From: an uncultured bacterium
GTDB taxonomy: Bacteria; Desulfobacterota; BSN033; UBA1163
Assembly (NCBI GenBank): GCA_938002255.1
Contig: CALLAL010000038.1
Span: forward strand, 20,711-84,710
DNA length: 64,000 nt
Direction: 5' to 3'
Shown: positions 17,338 through 25,180 of the stretch, piece by piece
Position numbering within the stretch: the stretch's first letter is position 1
How the letters are laid out: each line of letters starts with the position of its first letter
The notes under the pieces: model-generated
Seen by the model: only the letters and a program-made list of their open reading frames with translations
Told to the model about the DNA's origin: nothing
The model's database searches: none
Program-made: the position numbers and the translations under genes

Positions 17338-18582
17338 ATGAGAATTAGAATGATCATTTTGACATGTTTAATCTTGTGTTTTATTGCTTCTTGGGCGATT
17401 GGACAGGAAGTAAGATTGGGTGCCCTTCAGGATACGACAGGAGCCACTTCCGATGTGGGTAAAGATGAAGCCCTTGGCGTTCGGGAAGCCATTCAATATT
17501 TTAATGATACCGGTGGAATCAACGGTAAAAGGATCCGGCTGTTTCAGTATGACTATGGATATCGGGTGCCTGAAGCCATTACGACCTACAAGCGTTTCCG
17601 TGATTATGACAAGGTTGTCATGGTGTTAGGCTGGGGGACAGGCGATACAGAAGCACTCTCTCCGACGATCAATGCTGACAAAATGCCCTATCTTTCCAGT
17701 TCCTTCTCGGGTCATCTTTGTGATCCTAAAAAAACCCCATACAATTTTGTTTATGGGACCGATTATTCAACCAATGCCCGAGGGGCTATTCAATATTGGT
17801 TTGATGAAGTGTGGAAAAAGGATCCCAAATGGAAGGAATTAAGGGACAAAGGTGTGAAGCCAAAGTTTGTCTGCTTTATGGATACAGCCTCGCCTTATGC
17901 TACAGCGCCCATCAAAGCGATCAAAGAACAGGCAACCATTCTTGGATTTGAAATTGGCCCTGATCAACATGTGGGTCTGACCGCTCTGGATACAAAGAGC
18001 CAGGTCATTGCCGCAAGGGGATTTGGAGCCAATCTGGTATGGCATGGAAATACCACCATGTCGGTGTCTGCAGCACTCAAAGACTCAATGGCGCTGGGCC
18101 TTGGGGCAGACCATATTATTAATAACTGGGGATTTGATGAAAACCTTCCTAAATTGGCCGGACCAGCCGCAGAAGGAGCGATAGGTTTGCTCGGTTGTGC
18201 ACTCTTTATCGATGAATATCCTGCAAAGAGCAGAGTGGTTGAATATTGTAAAAAGCTCAATCCTGGTATCCCGTTGGAGAACCGCCTCATCCGAACGGTT
18301 CAGGGATGGGTCAAAGTGGCAATGGCGGTTGAGGCAATGAAGCGAGCTGACAAAGCAGGAAAGTTGAATGGTCCTGGCATTAAAGAAGCCTTTGAGACAT
18401 TCAAGGATTGGCCAGGCTTGAAAGAGTACGGGGGACAATTGGTCACTCTCACCCCAACAGATCACCGTTATAGTTCCATCGTCCGAGTCGGCAGGGTCAT
18501 TAAGGGAAGACCCCAGACCGTTGCTGAAATTGATATGCGTGCAAAATATCCTGACAAATGGATGTCCTGGTTAGGGTATTAA
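17338..18582 (+). CDS. Liv-type ABC transporter substrate-binding protein, cluster 2
   Basis: Periplasmic receptor of 414 residues. A signal peptide spans about residues 1-22 (MRIRMIILTCLILCFIASWAIG-Q), then VRLGALQDTTGATSDVGKDEALG begins the mature Peripla_BP_6 domain. It contains the C-terminal TPTDHRYSS motif also seen as a shorter DHR in the 2259 receptor. ATG 17338 has a strong AGGAGG upstream, so a longer in-frame start at 17275 is rejected. The 165-bp gap before it holds only short dyads. As the only receptor in cluster 2, it should set the specificity of this importer. Confidence 0.87.
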   Translation: MRIRMIILTCLILCFIASWAIGQEVRLGALQDTTGATSDVGKDEALGVREAIQYFNDTGGINGKRIRLFQYDYGYRVPEAITTYKRFRDYDKVVMVLGWGTGDTEALSPTINADKMPYLSSSFSGHLCDPKKTPYNFVYGTDYSTNARGAIQYWFDEVWKKDPKWKELRDKGVKPKFVCFMDTASPYATAPIKAIKEQATILGFEIGPDQHVGLTALDTKSQVIAARGFGANLVWHGNTTMSVSAALKDSMALGLGADHIINNWGFDENLPKLAGPAAEGAIGLLGCALFIDEYPAKSRVVEYCKKLNPGIPLENRLIRTVQGWVKVAMAVEAMKRADKAGKLNGPGIKEAFETFKDWPGLKEYGGQLVTLTPTDHRYSSIVRVGRVIKGRPQTVAEIDMRAKYPDKWMSWLGY

Positions 18583-18613
18583 ACAAAATCCCTCACATTC
18601 AGGAGGAACCATC

Positions 18614-19432
18614 TTGGAACAGAAATCAAATCATATCATCCTCAAGTTAAATAACGTTGAGGTGATGTATCACGAGGTCATTCTCGTCTTGAAGGGAGTT
18701 TCCATTGAAGTGCCCCACGGAGGGATTGTAGCCCTTCTCGGAGCCAATGGAGCAGGCAAATCAACTACCCTTAAATCCATTTCAGGATTATTGAAACATG
18801 AAGATGGCGAGGTAACAGACGGAAGCATCGAATTTATGGGCGAGCGGATTCATCATCTCTCAGCCGAAGAAATTGCTAAAAGAGGGATCTTCCAGATCAT
18901 TGAGGGGAGAAGAGTCTTCGGCCACCTCACCGTTGAAGAAAATCTGAAGGTCGGTGCTCACCTCAGAGGAGGCGCCTCTGCCTCAAAAGAGCGACTCGAA
19001 ATGGTTTACCATTATTTTCCAAGGCTGGTGGAGCGACGAAATGTAATGGCAGGTTTTATCAGCGGTGGAGAGCAACAGATGACCGTCATTGGTAGGGCTC
19101 TGATGGCCCAACCTAAGCTGATGCTTCTCGATGAACCCTCCATGGGTCTTGCTCCTCTTCTGATCAAGGAGATTTTTGAAATCATTACCAAATTGAATAA
19201 AGAAGAAAAGATTCCTCTGCTTCTGGTCGAACAAAATGTGAAGTTAGCTTTGACCGTTGCCCCTTATGCCTATGTTTTGGAAAATGGAAGGCTGGTCATG
19301 CACGACACCTCGGAAAAATTGAGGGAAAATCCTGATATCCGAGACTTCTATTTAGGTCTGTCAGATCTGGGTGAACGGAAAAGTTTCAGACAGGTTAAAC
19401 ATTACAAACGACGCAAAAGATGGCTCACTTAA
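18614..19432 (+). CDS. livF: Liv-type ABC transporter ATP-binding protein, cluster 2 (LivF-like)
   Basis: Second ATPase of importer 2, 272 residues. Walker A is GANGAGKST, the signature is FISGGEQQMTVIGRALM, and Walker B is LMLLDEPSMGLAP; the LivF tail ENGRLVMHDTSEKLRENPDI is present, followed by an unusually basic C-terminus (KHYKRRKRW). TTG 18614 is taken as the start because AGGAGG (18601-18606) lies seven bases upstream and no ATG precedes the conserved first strand. It completes the five-component importer. Confidence 0.9.
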   Translation: MEQKSNHIILKLNNVEVMYHEVILVLKGVSIEVPHGGIVALLGANGAGKSTTLKSISGLLKHEDGEVTDGSIEFMGERIHHLSAEEIAKRGIFQIIEGRRVFGHLTVEENLKVGAHLRGGASASKERLEMVYHYFPRLVERRNVMAGFISGGEQQMTVIGRALMAQPKLMLLDEPSMGLAPLLIKEIFEIITKLNKEEKIPLLLVEQNVKLALTVAPYAYVLENGRLVMHDTSEKLRENPDIRDFYLGLSDLGERKSFRQVKHYKRRKRWLT

Positions 19433-19441
19433 ACCCAACTT

Positions 19442-19509
19442 TGCAAATTGCAAAATGGATCAGGACCCATGAGCATGGCTAATTTGCATGGCCTATTTTG
19501 CATTTTGCA
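19442..19509. repeat. Inverted repeat in the livF-lipoprotein gap
   Basis: TGCAAATTGCAAAAT (19442-19456) and ATTTTGCATTTTGCA (19495-19509) are complementary at 14 of 15 positions with a 38-nt loop. No terminator-like T-run follows. Confidence 0.4.
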
Positions 19510-19536
19510 TTGATCTCTTTTCAGAAGGAGGTTGAT

Positions 19537-20103
19537 ATGCGAAAAATATTATTAATCCTATTGATAAGTTCTCTTGCTGTTTGGGGATTCGCCTGCAAAC
19601 CAGGCCTACTCCCTACGGAAGAAGCAGGAAAACCGAAAATCACTCTTGATCGGGTCGAGATAGCAAGTTATTTCCCTTGGGTTGACCTTCCAGCAGCCAC
19701 GCCTTTAGGGCTTGCCTTTATCTTTAATGTCGAAAATCCAAGTGGATACAATATCATGTTGGATAACATCAAATTTTCCTTCTCTTTCGAAGCCGCACCT
19801 GGTAAATACATCGAAATCGCCACTCCAACCGTATATGACAGAATCTATTTCCCTCCAAAAACAACAAGCCAGTACCGTGTTGTTAGTGTCTTAAGCTCTG
19901 GCACCATCCGTTTAACCCTTCTGGTCGCTCAGGCACCAAAAGTTCAGGCATTGAATGCGAACCCTGCCGAACTGATTAAGGACTGGTTTGCCAAAATTGG
20001 TGATTTCAAATTTGGAATCAAAATCCATGAAGGGATGGCTGTTTTTCAGACCGAGAAAGGGGATGTCTTTGTTCCCTTCGAAGGGACCTTCCCCAAGAAG
20101 TGA
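19537..20103 (+). CDS. LEA14/water-stress-domain lipoprotein
   Basis: Predicted membrane-anchored lipoprotein of 188 residues. The N-terminus has a basic start, hydrophobic core and a lipobox-like GFAC with the lipidated cysteine near residue 20. The mature part resembles the LEA_2 (LEA14) domain, with LGLAFIFNVENPSGYNIMLDNIKFSF as the characteristic core (about 65-90). ATG 19537 follows AGGAGG; the in-frame start at 19498 lies in the repeat. LEA14-like lipoproteins are widespread in Desulfobacterota but without an agreed function; proximity to the transporter may be coincidental. Confidence 0.75.
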   Translation: MRKILLILLISSLAVWGFACKPGLLPTEEAGKPKITLDRVEIASYFPWVDLPAATPLGLAFIFNVENPSGYNIMLDNIKFSFSFEAAPGKYIEIATPTVYDRIYFPPKTTSQYRVVSVLSSGTIRLTLLVAQAPKVQALNANPAELIKDWFAKIGDFKFGIKIHEGMAVFQTEKGDVFVPFEGTFPKK

Positions 20104-20145
20104 GAAAACCGATTTGATTTTCCATAAACCCTTCTACCTCCCTCT

Positions 20146-20173
20146 GTAGGGAACGCTTATAGGCGTTCCCTAC
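20146..20173. repeat. Perfect 11-bp hairpin (GTAGGGAACGC)
   Basis: GTAGGGAACGC (20146-20156) and GCGTTCCCTAC (20163-20173) form a perfect stem with a 6-nt loop, immediately upstream of the PaaK-like gene. There is no T-run, so it is more likely a REP-like element or translation-modulating hairpin than a terminator. Confidence 0.5.
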
Positions 20174-20180
20174 GGGGGGA

Positions 20181-21503
20181 ATGGGGGATTATGAAATGAA
20201 TCCTCGAATGCCTAAAACAGACCCTATGGACCGAACTTCCGGCTTTCTCAAAAAGAATCTCGAGACCATGCCCCGCAAGAAACGTCTTGACTATCTGAAT
20301 CAAAAATTGAGAGGCATTATCCAATACGCTTATAAACATTCCATTGCCTTCAAGGCCAAGATGGATTCTGCTGGCCTTAAACCTAAAGATATCCAGAGCA
20401 TCAAAGATTTGGAAAAAATTCCCATCACCAAGAAGGCGGACTTGGTTGAACTCCAGAAGAAAAACCCTCCCTTCGGTGGCTTTGAAGGGGTTCCCATAAC
20501 CGAATTGAAGAGAATCTATGTCTCTCCAGGTCCCATCTACGAACCAGGAGAGATGGAATATAACGAATTGGGGTGGGCACAAGGAATGTACGCTGGAGGA
20601 TTTCGCCCCGGAGATATTGTCATCAATACCTTCAGTTATCACATGGTTCCTTTTGCCCTTCATATGGTGGATAACTCTCTCCAGCGAGTTGGATGCATCA
20701 TCATCCCTACCGGGGTTGGGAACACGGAACAACAGGTCAATATCTTGAAAACTTTTAAAGCAACAGGCTTCTGCGGTACTCCCAGTTTTCTCCTGAACAT
20801 TTCAGAAAAAGCGATGGAAATGGGCTTGGATCCGAAAAAAGATCTCAACCTCAAGGTAGGATTTGTTGCCGCAGAAATGCTTCCTGAGTCTCTCCGCGCT
20901 CGACTCGAAGAGGCTTTTGGAATGGTCATTCGCCAAACCTATGGGACTGCGGATGTTGGGTGTCTCGGATATGAATGCCTTCAAAAAAGTGGGATGCATA
21001 TCCCCGATGACAAAATCGTTGAAATTGTCGACCCGGAGACAGGGAAACAATTAGGACCTGGAAAAACAGGGGAGATTGTCGCGACCAGTTTTAATAAGGT
21101 CTATCCGCTTATCCGATTTGGGACAGGAGATCTTTCGATTTTGACTGAAACGCCCTGCTCTTGTGGAAGGACGTCATCACGATTGATCAAGATCTTGGGG
21201 AGAGTGGATCAGGTGACTAAAGTACGGGGGCTCTTTGTTCACCCCGGTCAGGTGGACGAAATTGCATCAAGATTTCCCCAGATTCAAAGATATCAGATTG
21301 TTGTGACAAGAAAAGCGCATAAGGATGAGATGACCTTCCGAATCGAACTAAAGGAGGGAGAAACCTCCTCGGAAAAGCTAAAAGAGGAAGTAGAACGAAC
21401 CATCCGTGAGGTGATTCAGGTGAGGGGAGAAGTCGTGTTTATCCCACAAGGGACCCTTCCGGAAGGCGCGCGAAAGATCGATGATCAACGGACATGGGAG
21501 TAA
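20181..21503 (+). CDS. Phenylacetate-CoA ligase family protein (PaaK-like)
   Basis: AMP-forming aryl-acid:CoA ligase family, 440 residues. It has the PaaK layout: N-terminal adenylation lobe, QTYGTADVGCLGYEC in the active-site region near residue 252, and a small C-terminal lobe with RTSSRLIKILGRVDQVTKVRG at about 332-352 and FVHPGQVDEI. The usual PaaK phosphate loop (SSGTTGKP) is replaced by YVSPGPIYEPGE at about 113-124, so ATP binding may differ or activity may be altered. ATG 20181 is listed; ATG 20196, with GGGGGA upstream, is an equally good start. It may activate an aromatic acid brought in by importer 2. Confidence 0.8.
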   Translation: MGDYEMNPRMPKTDPMDRTSGFLKKNLETMPRKKRLDYLNQKLRGIIQYAYKHSIAFKAKMDSAGLKPKDIQSIKDLEKIPITKKADLVELQKKNPPFGGFEGVPITELKRIYVSPGPIYEPGEMEYNELGWAQGMYAGGFRPGDIVINTFSYHMVPFALHMVDNSLQRVGCIIIPTGVGNTEQQVNILKTFKATGFCGTPSFLLNISEKAMEMGLDPKKDLNLKVGFVAAEMLPESLRARLEEAFGMVIRQTYGTADVGCLGYECLQKSGMHIPDDKIVEIVDPETGKQLGPGKTGEIVATSFNKVYPLIRFGTGDLSILTETPCSCGRTSSRLIKILGRVDQVTKVRGLFVHPGQVDEIASRFPQIQRYQIVVTRKAHKDEMTFRIELKEGETSSEKLKEEVERTIREVIQVRGEVVFIPQGTLPEGARKIDDQRTWE

Positions 21504-21515
21504 ACCCTTAAAGAA

Positions 21516-21739
21516 GTAATCCCTCAGTTAAAGAAATAAAAAGGGTTGGGAGGCTCCTTCGGAAAAACCTTGAAGCGAAACCTTTGTTCGTCAAACGACC
21601 CAATCTGATTTTAAAAAATCCGATTCAAAGGGCATGAGGGCTTCGATGAGGATAACCTTTTATAACCGCTCTTCAAGGTTTTGGAGGAGGAACGTTCCAA
21701 CCCTTTTAAACCGAACACACCCCATCACTGACGGGTTAC
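21516..21739. mobile_element. MITE-like element, copy 1 (224 bp, 8-bp target duplication)
   Basis: The ends GTAATCCCTCAGT and ACTGACGGGTTAC are terminal inverted repeats matching at 11 of 13 positions. Subterminal parts also pair (AAAAGGGTTGG with CCAACCCTTTT; AAAACCTTGAAG with CTTCAAGGTTTT), so the element can fold almost end to end. TTAAAGAA flanks it on both sides (21508-21515 and 21740-21747), an 8-bp target-site duplication. It codes for nothing. A second copy in opposite orientation lies at 47552-47777. The GTAA ends and 8-bp duplication recall the IS66 family, a tentative link only. Confidence 0.8.
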
Positions 21740-21818
21740 TTAAAGAAATTAAATTTCATTGACCCTAACAGAGAAATGTGATAATAAAAAAGCAAACTGA
21801 CGGAAAGGAGTGGAGGCT

Positions 21819-22496
21819 ATGAAAATACACTACAAAGGGTTCATGAGAGAAAAGATTCGGAGGAATCCCATTACGATTAGTCCGGAGGCCAATTTTTTTG
21901 AAGCCAGGGCATTGATCCACGATAAGGGGATAAGACACCTTCCTGTTGTTGACAAAGACAATAATCTCATAGGAATTGTTACGGATCGGGATATTCGTGA
22001 AGCATCACCTTCAGACGCCACGCTTCTCAGCGTCCAAGAACTGAACTACCTTCTGGGAAAGCTGAAGGTCTCTTCCTTTATGACCCCCAGAGAAAAACTG
22101 ATTACGATTACTCCGAACACATTGATTGAAGAAGCCGTCAAACTGATGAGAGATCATAAGATTGGTTGCCTCCCGGTTGTGGAGGAGGGGAAACTATACG
22201 GTATCTTCACAGAAACCGATGCCCTCGACCACCTGGTAGACGTTTTTGGAGTCAACCAGAAAGGAACCCGAATTACCATCGCACTCGAAGACAAACCCGG
22301 AACCATGCTTGGAGCCTTTGAAATCTTTAAAAAACATAACATCAATATCATCAGCGTGGTAACGCCTTCCTTTATGGTAGAGGGAAAACGAATTGCCGCC
22401 ATACGACTTCAAACCGATGACGTGAAAGAGGTCGTCAAAGATCTGGAAAAAGCAGGCTACGATGTTCTCTCCATCGGACACTGGCCTTCTGTATAA
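21819..22496 (+). CDS. CBS-pair and ACT domain protein (AcuB-like)
   Basis: Predicted cytoplasmic regulatory protein of 225 residues. Two CBS repeats (about 12-60 with GIRHLPVVDKDNNLIGIVTDRD, and about 80-135 with HKIGCLPVVEEGKLYGIFTETD) bind adenine nucleotides in this family; a C-terminal ACT domain starts near GTRITIALEDKPGTMLGAFE (about 148) and usually binds an amino acid or related ligand. ATG 21819 lies eight bases after AAAGGAG. The gene stands between the MITE and a strong terminator, so it is probably monocistronic. AcuB-like is a family label; no acetoin genes are nearby. Confidence 0.8.
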   Translation: MKIHYKGFMREKIRRNPITISPEANFFEARALIHDKGIRHLPVVDKDNNLIGIVTDRDIREASPSDATLLSVQELNYLLGKLKVSSFMTPREKLITITPNTLIEEAVKLMRDHKIGCLPVVEEGKLYGIFTETDALDHLVDVFGVNQKGTRITIALEDKPGTMLGAFEIFKKHNINIISVVTPSFMVEGKRIAAIRLQTDDVKEVVKDLEKAGYDVLSIGHWPSV

Positions 22497-22505
22497 ATAG
22501 GAATG

Positions 22506-22565
22506 GGATGATGGAAGGCCGGAATCATCACCTATTCCAGTCTTCCATCATCCTTTTTTCTTTTT
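22506..22565 (+). terminator. Intrinsic terminator after the CBS-ACT gene
   Basis: GGATGATGGAAG (22506-22517) and CTTCCATCATCC (22542-22553) form a perfect 12-bp stem, an inner GGAAT/ATTCC stem extends it, and TTTTTTCTTTTT follows directly. This is the clearest rho-independent terminator in the window and separates the CBS gene from the MerR operon. Confidence 0.85.
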
Positions 22566-22574
22566 GAGGCTTCT

Positions 22575-22590
22575 CAGTTTACGTTAAGTG
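22575..22590. promoter_or_regulatory. Candidate operator 2 (CAGTTTACGTTAAGTG)
   Basis: One-mismatch version of CANTTTACGTAAANTG, 14 bp upstream of the MerR start codon and just after the terminator, where autoregulation of the merR-thiolase operon would be expected. See the sites at 11878 and 42748. Confidence 0.55.
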
Positions 22591-22603
22591 GTTAATTCTA
22601 TTT

Positions 22604-23023
22604 ATGGAAATTGATGGAACAAAATACTATAAGATTGGGGAGCTTGCTCATTTTTTGAATTTAAGTCCTCGCACCATTCGTTATTATGAAGAGATCGGGC
22701 TCCTCAATTCGGTGAAGAGGATTGAAGGGGGCAAACGAGTCTATACCGATATGGATTTAAAACGCCTCAAATTTATTCAGCGACTCAAATATCTTGGCCT
22801 TACGCTATCCGAGATGCACGAGTTAGAGGATATTTACCAGATTCATCGAACCAATAAAAAAGTGCTCCCCAGACTGTTAGAGCTGCTGGAAAACCACAGC
22901 AATAAGATCGACGAACGGATCAACAACCTGCTGAAATTAAAAAAAGAGATCCAAAGTTATGGAGAAAAAATTCGGCACAAATTAAATCATGAAGAAGAGA
23001 CTCAAAAAGGGAGGAAAACTTGA
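22604..23023 (+). CDS. MerR-family transcriptional regulator
   Basis: DNA-binding regulator of 139 residues. The winged helix at about 7-72 includes YKIGELAHFLNLSPRTIRYYEEIGLL and RVYTDMDLKRLKFIQRLKYLG; a predicted dimerisation coiled coil follows (about 95-130) and there is no cysteine-rich metal site, so it probably senses an organic ligand or CoA ester. It overlaps the thiolase gene by four bases. MerR proteins next to thiolase and acyl-CoA dehydrogenase genes recall LiuR-type regulators of branched-chain and fatty acid degradation in Proteobacteria; that assignment is by analogy. ATG 22613 is a possible alternative start. Confidence 0.82.
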   Translation: MEIDGTKYYKIGELAHFLNLSPRTIRYYEEIGLLNSVKRIEGGKRVYTDMDLKRLKFIQRLKYLGLTLSEMHELEDIYQIHRTNKKVLPRLLELLENHSNKIDERINNLLKLKKEIQSYGEKIRHKLNHEEETQKGRKT

Positions 23024-24210
23024 CAAGGGAAGTCATTATTACCAGCGCGGTACGGACGCCCATCGGCAATTTCTTAGGAGCCCTTAGCTCCTTTAGCGCC
23101 ACAGAGTTAGGAGGAAAAGTCATTGAGGAAGCGATCAAACGCTCCCAGATCCGCAAAGAGGATATAGATGAAGTCATCATGGGGAATGTGCTTCCTTTTG
23201 GCCTTGGACAAAACCCTGCCCGTCAAGCCATGATTAAGGCTGGACTTCCCATGGCAGGGGGAGCCATCACTGTGAACAAGGTCTGTGGCTCCGGCCTGAA
23301 AGCAGTGATGTTAGCAGCTCAGGTGATTCAGGCGGGGGATGCAGAGGTGATTGTCGCGGGTGGAATGGAAAGTATGAGCCGTGTTCCCTATTATCTTGAA
23401 AATGCCAGAACGGGATATCGGCTCTGGGATGGGAAACTGGTGGACGGAATGGTACACGACGGACTCTGGGATGTGGTCAACGACTACCATATGGGATTTA
23501 CCGCTGAAATCCAATCCATGAAATTTAATATCAGCCGTGAGGAGCAGGACCAATTTGCCTACGAATCGAACCAAAAGGCAATGAAAGCCATCCGTGAGGG
23601 GAAGTTCAAAGAGGAGATCCTTCCCATTTCCCTTCCCTCTAAAAAAGGAGAGCCAACTCTCTTCGATACCGATGAAGGCCCAAGGGACACGGACCTCCAG
23701 GCGCTTCTTAAATTAAAATCTGTTTTTAAAGAAGGGGGAGTGGTGACCGCAGGAAACTCTTCCAAAATCAGTGATGGCGCAAGTGCCCTGGTCCTTATGT
23801 CTCTTGAGGAGGCAAAACGATTGGGAGTTAAGCCTATCGCAAAAGTAGGAGCCCAGGCTGCTGCAGGCGTGGAGTTGGAAGACGTTTTGGTCGCTCCCAT
23901 TCAATCAATTCCAAAAGTCCTCAAAAAAGCAGGGTTGACTCTCGAAGAGATCGATCTCTTTGAAATCAACGAAGCTTTTTCAGCCACGACGGTTGCCATC
24001 ATCAAGACGTTGGGAATAGATCGTGAAAAAGTGAACGTAAAGGGAGGAGCGGTCGCCCTGGGTCATCCCATTGGAGCCAGTGGAGCGAGAATCTTAACGA
24101 CACTCCTCTATGCCATGAAGGAGAGAGGGGCAAACCGAGGGATGGCCTCCCTCTGCCTCGGAGGCGCAGAAGCTGTGAGCCTTATTGTAGAACGTATCGA
24201 TTCACTCTAA
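23020..24210 (+). CDS. Acetyl-CoA C-acyltransferase (thiolase)
   Basis: Catalyses thiolytic cleavage of 3-oxoacyl-CoA (or the reverse condensation), last step of beta-oxidation, in the cytoplasm. Nucleophile Cys89 lies in VNKVCGSGLKAVM; GHPIGASGARI carries the catalytic histidine near 349 and CLGGAEAV carries the second cysteine near 379. The final motif is usually CxGGGxG, so the GGA here is a small deviation. At 396 residues it is a normal biosynthetic/degradative thiolase. TTG 23020 overlaps the merR stop and has GGGAGG upstream. Contrast the two thiolase-like genes at 42886 and 44050, which lack these residues. Confidence 0.9.
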   Translation: MTREVIITSAVRTPIGNFLGALSSFSATELGGKVIEEAIKRSQIRKEDIDEVIMGNVLPFGLGQNPARQAMIKAGLPMAGGAITVNKVCGSGLKAVMLAAQVIQAGDAEVIVAGGMESMSRVPYYLENARTGYRLWDGKLVDGMVHDGLWDVVNDYHMGFTAEIQSMKFNISREEQDQFAYESNQKAMKAIREGKFKEEILPISLPSKKGEPTLFDTDEGPRDTDLQALLKLKSVFKEGGVVTAGNSSKISDGASALVLMSLEEAKRLGVKPIAKVGAQAAAGVELEDVLVAPIQSIPKVLKKAGLTLEEIDLFEINEAFSATTVAIIKTLGIDREKVNVKGGAVALGHPIGASGARILTTLLYAMKERGANRGMASLCLGGAEAVSLIVERIDSL

Positions 24211-24222
24211 AAGGAGGGGAAG

Positions 24223-25071
24223 ATGGGGATGAACACCATTGGGGTTGTGGGAGCAGGACAGATGGGCAATGGCATTGCTCAGGTCGCTGCCCAATCTGGA
24301 TTTCAGGTTGTGATGAGTGACATTGCAGACTCGTTTATTCAGAAAGGGCTTGCGACGATCTCCAAAAACCTGGATCGGATGGTGGAGAAAGGAAAACTTT
24401 CCTCTCAAAAAAGGGATGAAATCTTTGGAAGGATTCGAGGAACAATCCAGATCAAAGAGATGGCAGAGGTCGATTTTGTTGTGGAAGCCGCCACAGAGAA
24501 TGAATCTCTCAAATTGAATATTTTCAAGGAGCTGGATCAGTGTTGTCAAAAAGACGTCATTCTCTCCAGCAACACTTCTTCCATTTCCATTACGAAAATT
24601 GCCTCCGCCACTCAGAGACCTTCCCGGGTGATCGGAATGCATTTTATGAACCCGGTCCCTGTCATGCAATTGGTTGAAATTATTCGTGGCCTCCAGACCT
24701 CTCAAGAAACATTTGACCAGGTCAAATCCCTTTCCATCCAGATGGGGAAAACCCCTGTTGAAGCCAATGATTTTCCAGGGTTCATTTCCAATCGAATTTT
24801 GATGCCCATGATCAATGAAGCCATCTACGCTCTTTTTGAAGGCGTTGGAACTCCTGAAGCTATTGATACCGTGATGAAATTAGGAATGAATCATCCCATG
24901 GGGCCTCTGGCCCTCGCCGACCTCATAGGTCTCGATACCTGTCTGGCCATTATGGAAGTACTCTATCAAGGGTTTGGAGACTCAAAATATCGACCCTGCC
25001 CTCTTCTAAAAAAATATGTTGATGCAGGCTACTTGGGAAGAAAAACAGGGCGAGGATTCTATCAATATTAA
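24223..25071 (+). CDS. 3-hydroxyacyl-CoA (3-hydroxybutyryl-CoA) dehydrogenase
   Basis: NAD(P)-dependent oxidation of (S)-3-hydroxyacyl-CoA to the 3-oxo compound, directly preceding the thiolase step. The Rossmann motif [14 protein letters not shown] is at about 6-19, the catalytic histidine is in [17 protein letters not shown] (about 139-155), and [20 protein letters not shown] begins the C-terminal helical domain. 282 residues is the usual short form without a hydratase domain. A strong AAAGGAGG lies before ATG 24223. It forms an operon with the thiolase 12 bases upstream. Confidence 0.92.
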   Translation: MGMNTIGVVGAGQMGNGIAQVAAQSGFQVVMSDIADSFIQKGLATISKNLDRMVEKGKLSSQKRDEIFGRIRGTIQIKEMAEVDFVVEAATENESLKLNIFKELDQCCQKDVILSSNTSSISITKIASATQRPSRVIGMHFMNPVPVMQLVEIIRGLQTSQETFDQVKSLSIQMGKTPVEANDFPGFISNRILMPMINEAIYALFEGVGTPEAIDTVMKLGMNHPMGPLALADLIGLDTCLAIMEVLYQGFGDSKYRPCPLLKKYVDAGYLGRKTGRGFYQY

Positions 25072-25081
25072 AGGGAGTGAA

Positions 25082-25171
25082 GGAGTCGAAATCTCAAGGG
25101 GCCCAGAGAAAAAAAGATTTTAAAGCAGTTAAATCCTTGAACCATGAATCCTCAAACCCTCAACCCCTTTG
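25082..25171. repeat. Intergenic repeat family B, copy 3
   Basis: GAGTCGAAATCTCAAGGGGC near 25084 is followed by AAATCCTTGAACCATGAATC and CTCAAACCCTCAACCCCTTT at 25129-25170, the same GGTTCAAGGATTC-type words as the copies near 7679 and 14955. Confidence 0.4.
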
Positions 25172-25180
25172 AGTAGAGAG

